From NCBI GenBank assembly GCA_023259575.1, contig JALRHN010000073.1, positions 1 to 10,167 of the forward strand: a stretch of DNA of 10,167 nt, given 5' to 3'. The translations under genes and the position numbers were made by a program. Shown piece by piece: positions 8,001-10,167 of this stretch (the first letter of the stretch is position 1; each line of letters starts with the position of its first letter). Below the pieces are notes generated by a model. It saw only the letters and a program-made list of their open reading frames with translations, did no database searches and was not told where the DNA came from. The DNA comes from Candidatus Kapaibacterium sp. (GTDB lineage: Bacteria > Bacteroidota > Ignavibacteria > Kapaibacteriales > UBA961).

Positions 8001-8321
8001 CAGATTGCCTACATTCAACAATTGATACCGCATTCATACAAACAGTGGATCACAGTTGACACAGTTGAAAGATTTCAAGGAAGCGAAAGAGATATAATTA
8101 TTATAAGTTTGGCAATACATAATAGTGCTTCTTTATCAATGATAGAATCTTTACAAGAAATTGATGGGAAATGGATAGACCGAAAATTGAATGTTGCTAT
8201 TACTCGAGCTAAAAAGCAATGTATTATCATAGGAAACCCCAAAGCACTTAGAGAGAATTCTGCATATTGGAATTTATGGAATTATGCTCGTCAATTACAT
8301 AGCATAAGTTCTATTAGCTAG
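5022..8321 (+). CDS. Dna2-like protein: Cas4/RecB-type PD-(D/E)XK nuclease fused to SF1B (Upf1-like) helicase
   Basis: A 1099-residue cytosolic enzyme expected to bind, unwind and cut single-stranded or flapped DNA in replication or recombinational repair. Residues 1-300 are mostly alpha-helical with no motif I can name, apart from PDILVSATEIAEC (219-231), a segment I associate with Dna2-like proteins. The nuclease domain shows GRLD (346-349, Asp349), VELKSG (364-369, Glu365 and Lys367) and QVACY (397-401, the QxxxY motif). The helicase shows a Q motif near Gln690, Walker A GPPGTGKT (708-715), Ia around LLTAYTNRAVDEL, Walker B IIDEAAQ (819-825), III GDEKQLPAI (845-853), QGRMH (903-907), V VERFQGSERD (1015-1024) and VI VAITRAKK (1058-1065). 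All are intact, so both activities are likely. The four cysteines that bind an iron-sulfur cluster in Dna2 and most Cas4 proteins are absent: between residues 232 and 650 there is only Cys400. It is a single gene after a terminator, and its last 8 bp overlap yggS. Housekeeping repair is the simplest role; nothing next to it suggests a defence island. Confidence 0.9.
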   Translation: MNKQYAQNLTIQSLIESIPSIPSDITSEQRASFIYSLQDLVHHALSILLKDELQLFASVYASWTFLIQKYPQFSSAKKIYGQLKSLIKQQIYDDEMLNLAIEYVTSILHILQGNIVQSVAMMNIDEEFKQIYQENQLAFFRGIILSIDNTSHHNERTITELICENNDGHIITIALFDSLATQSLQFWIGATIHLFSLHKNHQKDHYYYSGSQTLMVLEPDILVSATEIAECVQQNAPKGIVAVYFLKKFLKKSSSKAMLSGTIIGNWLDELLAKSVPDSISSIYYKSLQYKPLQTLSIINNEQESQDLLKEIEDLAVIMQEQKQLISADFITTEAAFLSPAFGLNGRLDILLEYQNDPLHKTIVELKSGRTPSAEHSVMYDNHFVIKTGAWPNHTAQVACYNLLLDAAFPGRSGDSRLLYAKASNFPLRNVPNIFPAKRDVLSIRNSIIAIEHSIMHRKFQAFEHMFHTSTIDSLPSFMQYDAGVLSKQYFSLQKIETLYVLALVSFIMREHFVARTGTHSKKGFSSLWHEPLNFKQESMMAIGYLTLKLNDSVWETMHLEFTRTSHSAVFTSIREGDTVILYPHNLKPELGEAVKGYLYKGIVKSIDDHSIKLGIRNKQARIDHLSTENQLWAIEPDNSNDSLYTGLFRSIGDFIRCNSEKKELILGIKKPEMKEFSLENIPDYLHDSQRVIYKKILQSNDYFLVQGPPGTGKTSSLIKSIVETLYHQTDESILLTAYTNRAVDELCYMLNGAQLPYIRLGSKDSTHFQEQTVYSIVDECGIEGLRNSIHINRICVSTVSSLQTHSEIFDLKTFSTVIIDEAAQLLEPQVLGIISKVKRFIMIGDEKQLPAIVQQDVRGALLNNPLLDSIECTDLRLSLFERLLILCKKNSWTHAYDMLHYQGRMHQDINTYISKEFYDNALCVMNSNQLIQDDESILPLYNRIHWIVSDTEGIPKIHRKEAEKAVELAIEMLDKTAQKTIDIIGIIAPFKAQIAYIQQLIPHSYKQWITVDTVERFQGSERDIIIISLAIHNSASLSMIESLQEIDGKWIDRKLNVAITRAKKQCIIIGNPKALRENSAYWNLWNYARQLHSISSIS

Positions 8322-9012
8322 TTCTTTCACCCAAGATAGCTGTTCCAATTCTAACATGTGTAGCACCCTCTTTAACTGCAATTTTATAATCACTACTCAT
8401 GCCCATAGAAAGATAATTTCCTGAAATATAAGAAGAACAATTATCTCTAATATTTCTTAAAAGTGAGAATTCTGCAGCTAATTGAGTAGGATTTTCAGTG
8501 AAAGTGGGTAAAGTCATAAATCCTTTCACTGTTAATGTATCAAATTCAGACAATGCATGAACAAAATCTACGGTTTCAGATGGTTTTAGTCCAGATTTAG
8601 AGGATTCTCCAGATGTATTTACCTGTACTAAAATTGAAGTAGTAACATTATATTTTTTTGAGAGTTTATGTAATTCTTCTGCAAGTTGTATACTTGATAC
8701 AGAGTGAATTAAACTAGCTTTGGGGACAATATACTTTGCTTTATTGGATTGTAGCGAACCAATAAAATGCCACTCAGGAAAAAATTGTATATGTTCAGCT
8801 TCTATCATTTTATCTCTACATTCTTGCGCATAATTTTCACCAAAAATTCTTGCTCCTGCATCATATGCATGAATAATCTGCTGAAGTGGATGCTTTTTGG
8901 AAACTGTGATTATAGATATTTCATCTGGATTTCGTCCGCAAGAAAGTGCTGTCTCCCAAATATCATCTTTGATCCTTAACCAATTTTCCTTAATTGTATC
9001 AGCATTAATCAT
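8314..9012 (-). CDS. yggS: YggS/PROSC-family pyridoxal-phosphate homeostasis protein
   Basis: A 232-residue single-domain PLP-binding protein of the alanine-racemase N-terminal (TIM-barrel) fold. The family has no established catalytic activity; it buffers and delivers PLP and keeps free-PLP and amino-acid pools balanced. Landmarks in order: VSKKHP with the PLP-binding Lys39 (corresponding to Lys36 of the E. coli protein), FGENYAQE, WHFIGSLQSNKAKYI, VNTSGESSKSGL, VKGFMTLP, SMGMSSD (202-208) and RIGTAILG (221-228), which covers the phosphate-binding end. Length is normal. It is the second gene of a two-gene unit: only 3 bp separate its ATG from the stop of the lytic transglycosylase gene, and its GGAA motif (9022-9019 on the minus strand) lies just before that stop, so translational coupling is likely. 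Its 3' end converges on and overlaps the helicase gene by 8 bp. Neighbours say nothing specific about PLP metabolism. Confidence 0.95.
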   Translation of the reverse strand: MINADTIKENWLRIKDDIWETALSCGRNPDEISIITVSKKHPLQQIIHAYDAGARIFGENYAQECRDKMIEAEHIQFFPEWHFIGSLQSNKAKYIVPKASLIHSVSSIQLAEELHKLSKKYNVTTSILVQVNTSGESSKSGLKPSETVDFVHALSEFDTLTVKGFMTLPTFTENPTQLAAEFSLLRNIRDNCSSYISGNYLSMGMSSDYKIAVKEGATHVRIGTAILGERTS

Positions 9013-9015
9013 AAG

Positions 9016-9996
9016 CTATTCCAGAATTTTTGAAGCTAATGTCAATACAGCATCTACATAATCTTTGCTATTATTATAATGATATACAGCTTTTTCTTGA
9101 TCTGCTTTTTCATTTCCCCAGCCATTGGTTTTTAAATAATTTCCAACACTATTTATAGCATCATGCTTACTAAATAAATCTCTGTCACCATCAATATCTC
9201 CATCTACAGACCAACGGATATAACTTGAAGGTAAAAATTGACTCCAACCGAATGCACCAGCTGTTGATCCATACAGATTACGATAATCTTCATGATATAT
9301 TTTTCTTAATGTATCTAAAGCTAAAATCTCTCTTAATGCCCAATTCGCCTTCTTTTTGGCCCTCTGAATTATTTTATTATCTAATGAATCCAAATCCTTT
9401 TCTTCAGGTGGTGGATTCTCATCTCTTAAAGCCTTTTTATTTCTTTCTATATTTTCTGGTTCTGCAGCTAATGCAATGGTAAAGAATACACTAGGTAGAT
9501 AATGTTTGCCTGTATATGTGCCAAATTTTGTTTCAATCCATAAAATAGAAGTAATCACATTGGCCGGAACACCAAACTGGGCCTCTGCCTTCTTTAGTAT
9601 ATCAATATTTTCTTTATAAAATTCTTTGCATTTACCAACTGAATTTGAAGAATAATTATGTGAATAATCTGCCTTTTTTCTAAAACCAGTGACATTAATT
9701 CTAACTAATGATTCTTCAAATTTTAGTTTTGGATCGCCTAAAAATACTAATACTGATGAAGTATCTAATCCCAACTGAAGCAGTGGATCTATAATTGGCG
9801 CAAATGGTGATGTTTGAAGATGTGGATGTGCACGCAAAAATGCTGAACGCTCTACAAGTTTTTTTTCTGCTGGCGTTAACTCTTTATTACTTTCATGCAC
9901 CGTATCTGAACTTCTACAGCCATGATAATACAATGTACCATACAGTATAGTACAAAGAGCAATAGTAGATAATAAACGTATATTGATACTCTTCAT
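9016..9996 (-). CDS. mltB: MltB-family lytic murein transglycosylase, probable lipoprotein
   Basis: A 326-residue exported enzyme that cleaves the MurNAc-GlcNAc bond of peptidoglycan with formation of 1,6-anhydro-MurNAc, used in wall turnover and insertion of envelope structures. It begins with a hydrophobic export segment (residues 5-24) and HGC at 25-27; Cys27 may be lipidated, though the lipobox is poor. The SLT_2/MltB catalytic region starts with FGVPANVITSILWIETKFG, where Glu155 is the expected catalytic acid. GAFGWSQFLPSSY (247-259) is the family's substrate-groove motif, DGDIDGDRDLF (265-275) matches the Ca-binding EF-hand-like loop of Slt35/MltB, followed by AINSVGNYLKTNGW, and YHYNNSKDYVDAV (305-317) closes the domain. 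I chose ATG 9996-9994 because it puts the signal segment at the N-terminus. The longer frame, from 10056, starts about 10 bp after the tRNA terminator's T-run and leaves no room for a promoter. Neither start has a clear Shine-Dalgarno motif. yggS follows 3 bp downstream. Confidence 0.9.
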   Translation of the reverse strand: MKSINIRLLSTIALCTILYGTLYYHGCRSSDTVHESNKELTPAEKKLVERSAFLRAHPHLQTSPFAPIIDPLLQLGLDTSSVLVFLGDPKLKFEESLVRINVTGFRKKADYSHNYSSNSVGKCKEFYKENIDILKKAEAQFGVPANVITSILWIETKFGTYTGKHYLPSVFFTIALAAEPENIERNKKALRDENPPPEEKDLDSLDNKIIQRAKKKANWALREILALDTLRKIYHEDYRNLYGSTAGAFGWSQFLPSSYIRWSVDGDIDGDRDLFSKHDAINSVGNYLKTNGWGNEKADQEKAVYHYNNSKDYVDAVLTLASKILE

Positions 9997-10066
9997 GATA
10001 AGTACACATGATTGGAAAATCGTATACTTTTTCACTACAATAGGAATGCCAATCATGATTAAAAAT

Positions 10067-10095
10067 AAAAAAAGGTGCTAATATGTAGCACCTTT
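10067..10095 (-). terminator. Intrinsic terminator of the tRNA-Glu transcript
   Basis: Read on the minus strand, AAAGGTGCTA (10095-10086) and TAGCACCTTT (10080-10071) form a perfect 10-bp stem around a 5-nt loop, followed by T residues to 10067 and further T-rich sequence. It begins 10 nt after the tRNA 3' end and separates the tRNA from the lytic transglycosylase gene. Confidence 0.85.
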
Positions 10096-10105
10096 AAATA
10101 AACTG

Positions 10106-10167
10106 TGATCCCAACGGGATTCGAACCCGTACTGCCACCTTGAAAGGGTGGTGACCTAACCATTAGT
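10106..10167 (-). tRNA. tRNA-Glu (anticodon UUC), 5' end cut by the window
   Basis: Read on the minus strand, the window holds the D-arm remainder (TAATGGTTAGGTC), an anticodon arm CCACC-CTTTCAA-GGTGG with anticodon TTC (10144-10142), a T-arm ACGGG-TTCGAAT-CCCGT, the acceptor 3' strand TGGGATC and discriminator A at 10106. About a dozen bases of the 5' acceptor strand and D-stem lie beyond the right edge. The anticodon reads GAA/GAG. The next bases are CAG, so CCA is not encoded and must be added by the tRNA nucleotidyltransferase. An intrinsic terminator follows directly. Confidence 0.95.

Noticed and set aside
5022..8321. A defence or CRISPR-associated role for the nuclease-helicase because of its Cas4-like domain
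   Set aside because: No repeats, cas genes, methyltransferase or other defence genes are nearby; the neighbours are housekeeping genes, so a Dna2-like repair role is simpler.
10021..10052. TTGGCA and TATACG on the minus strand as a promoter for the lytic transglycosylase gene
   Set aside because: The spacer is 20 bp, outside the usual range, and the -10 is poor.
9997..10056. Upstream ATG at 10056 as the start of the lytic transglycosylase
   Set aside because: It would place 20 extra residues before the signal segment, has no ribosome-binding motif, and lies about 10 bp from the T-run of the tRNA terminator.

Overview
This is an AT-rich chromosomal window (by eye about one third GC) that reads as ordinary housekeeping sequence from a bacterium of the Bacteroidota/Chlorobi-Ignavibacteria (FCB) group. 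The placement is an inference. It rests on the acyltransferase-GNAT fusion, the TlpA-type thioredoxin lipoprotein, the Dna2-like nuclease-helicase and the character of the dihydrolipoyl dehydrogenase, all judged from memory of protein families. Purine-rich Shine-Dalgarno-like motifs precede several genes (2294-2297, 3475-3480, 5013-5016, and 9019-9022 on the minus strand), which is less typical of classic Bacteroidales. I see no transposase, integrase, CRISPR array, toxin-antitoxin pair or phage gene.

Layout. A truncated minus-strand gene for a secreted protein (206 to 1, running off the left edge; possibly the N-terminus of an M1-type aminopeptidase) diverges from a large plus-strand gene across a 178-bp intergenic region. 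The plus-strand series is: a bifunctional acyltransferase of the OlsF type (385-2220), a Bcp/AhpE-like peroxiredoxin (2304-2774), a strong stem-loop, a TlpA-like thioredoxin lipoprotein (2865-3410), lpdA (3489-4895) followed by a good intrinsic terminator, and a 1099-residue protein joining a Cas4/RecB-type nuclease domain to an SF1B (Dna2/Upf1-like) helicase (5022-8321). From the other side come tRNA-Glu(UUC) (truncated at the right edge) with its own terminator, then a two-gene unit of an MltB-type lytic transglycosylase (9996-9016) and yggS (9012-8314). The helicase and yggS converge and overlap by 8 bp.

Functions. The genes cover membrane aminolipid synthesis, thiol redox and peroxide defence (peroxiredoxin, thioredoxin-like protein and lipoamide dehydrogenase in a row), DNA processing, cell-wall remodelling and PLP homeostasis. 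Four upstream-extended reading frames (at 2259, 2829, 4986 and 10056) are better replaced by internal ATG codons. The reasons are Shine-Dalgarno motifs, signal-peptide position, or overlap with or closeness to a terminator.

I did not find a convincing undescribed system. The points most worth a second look are the nuclease-helicase that lacks the iron-sulfur cysteines expected of Dna2/Cas4 relatives, the Glu variant of the acyltransferase motif, and a 9-bp perfect inverted repeat over the promoter region of the acyltransferase gene.
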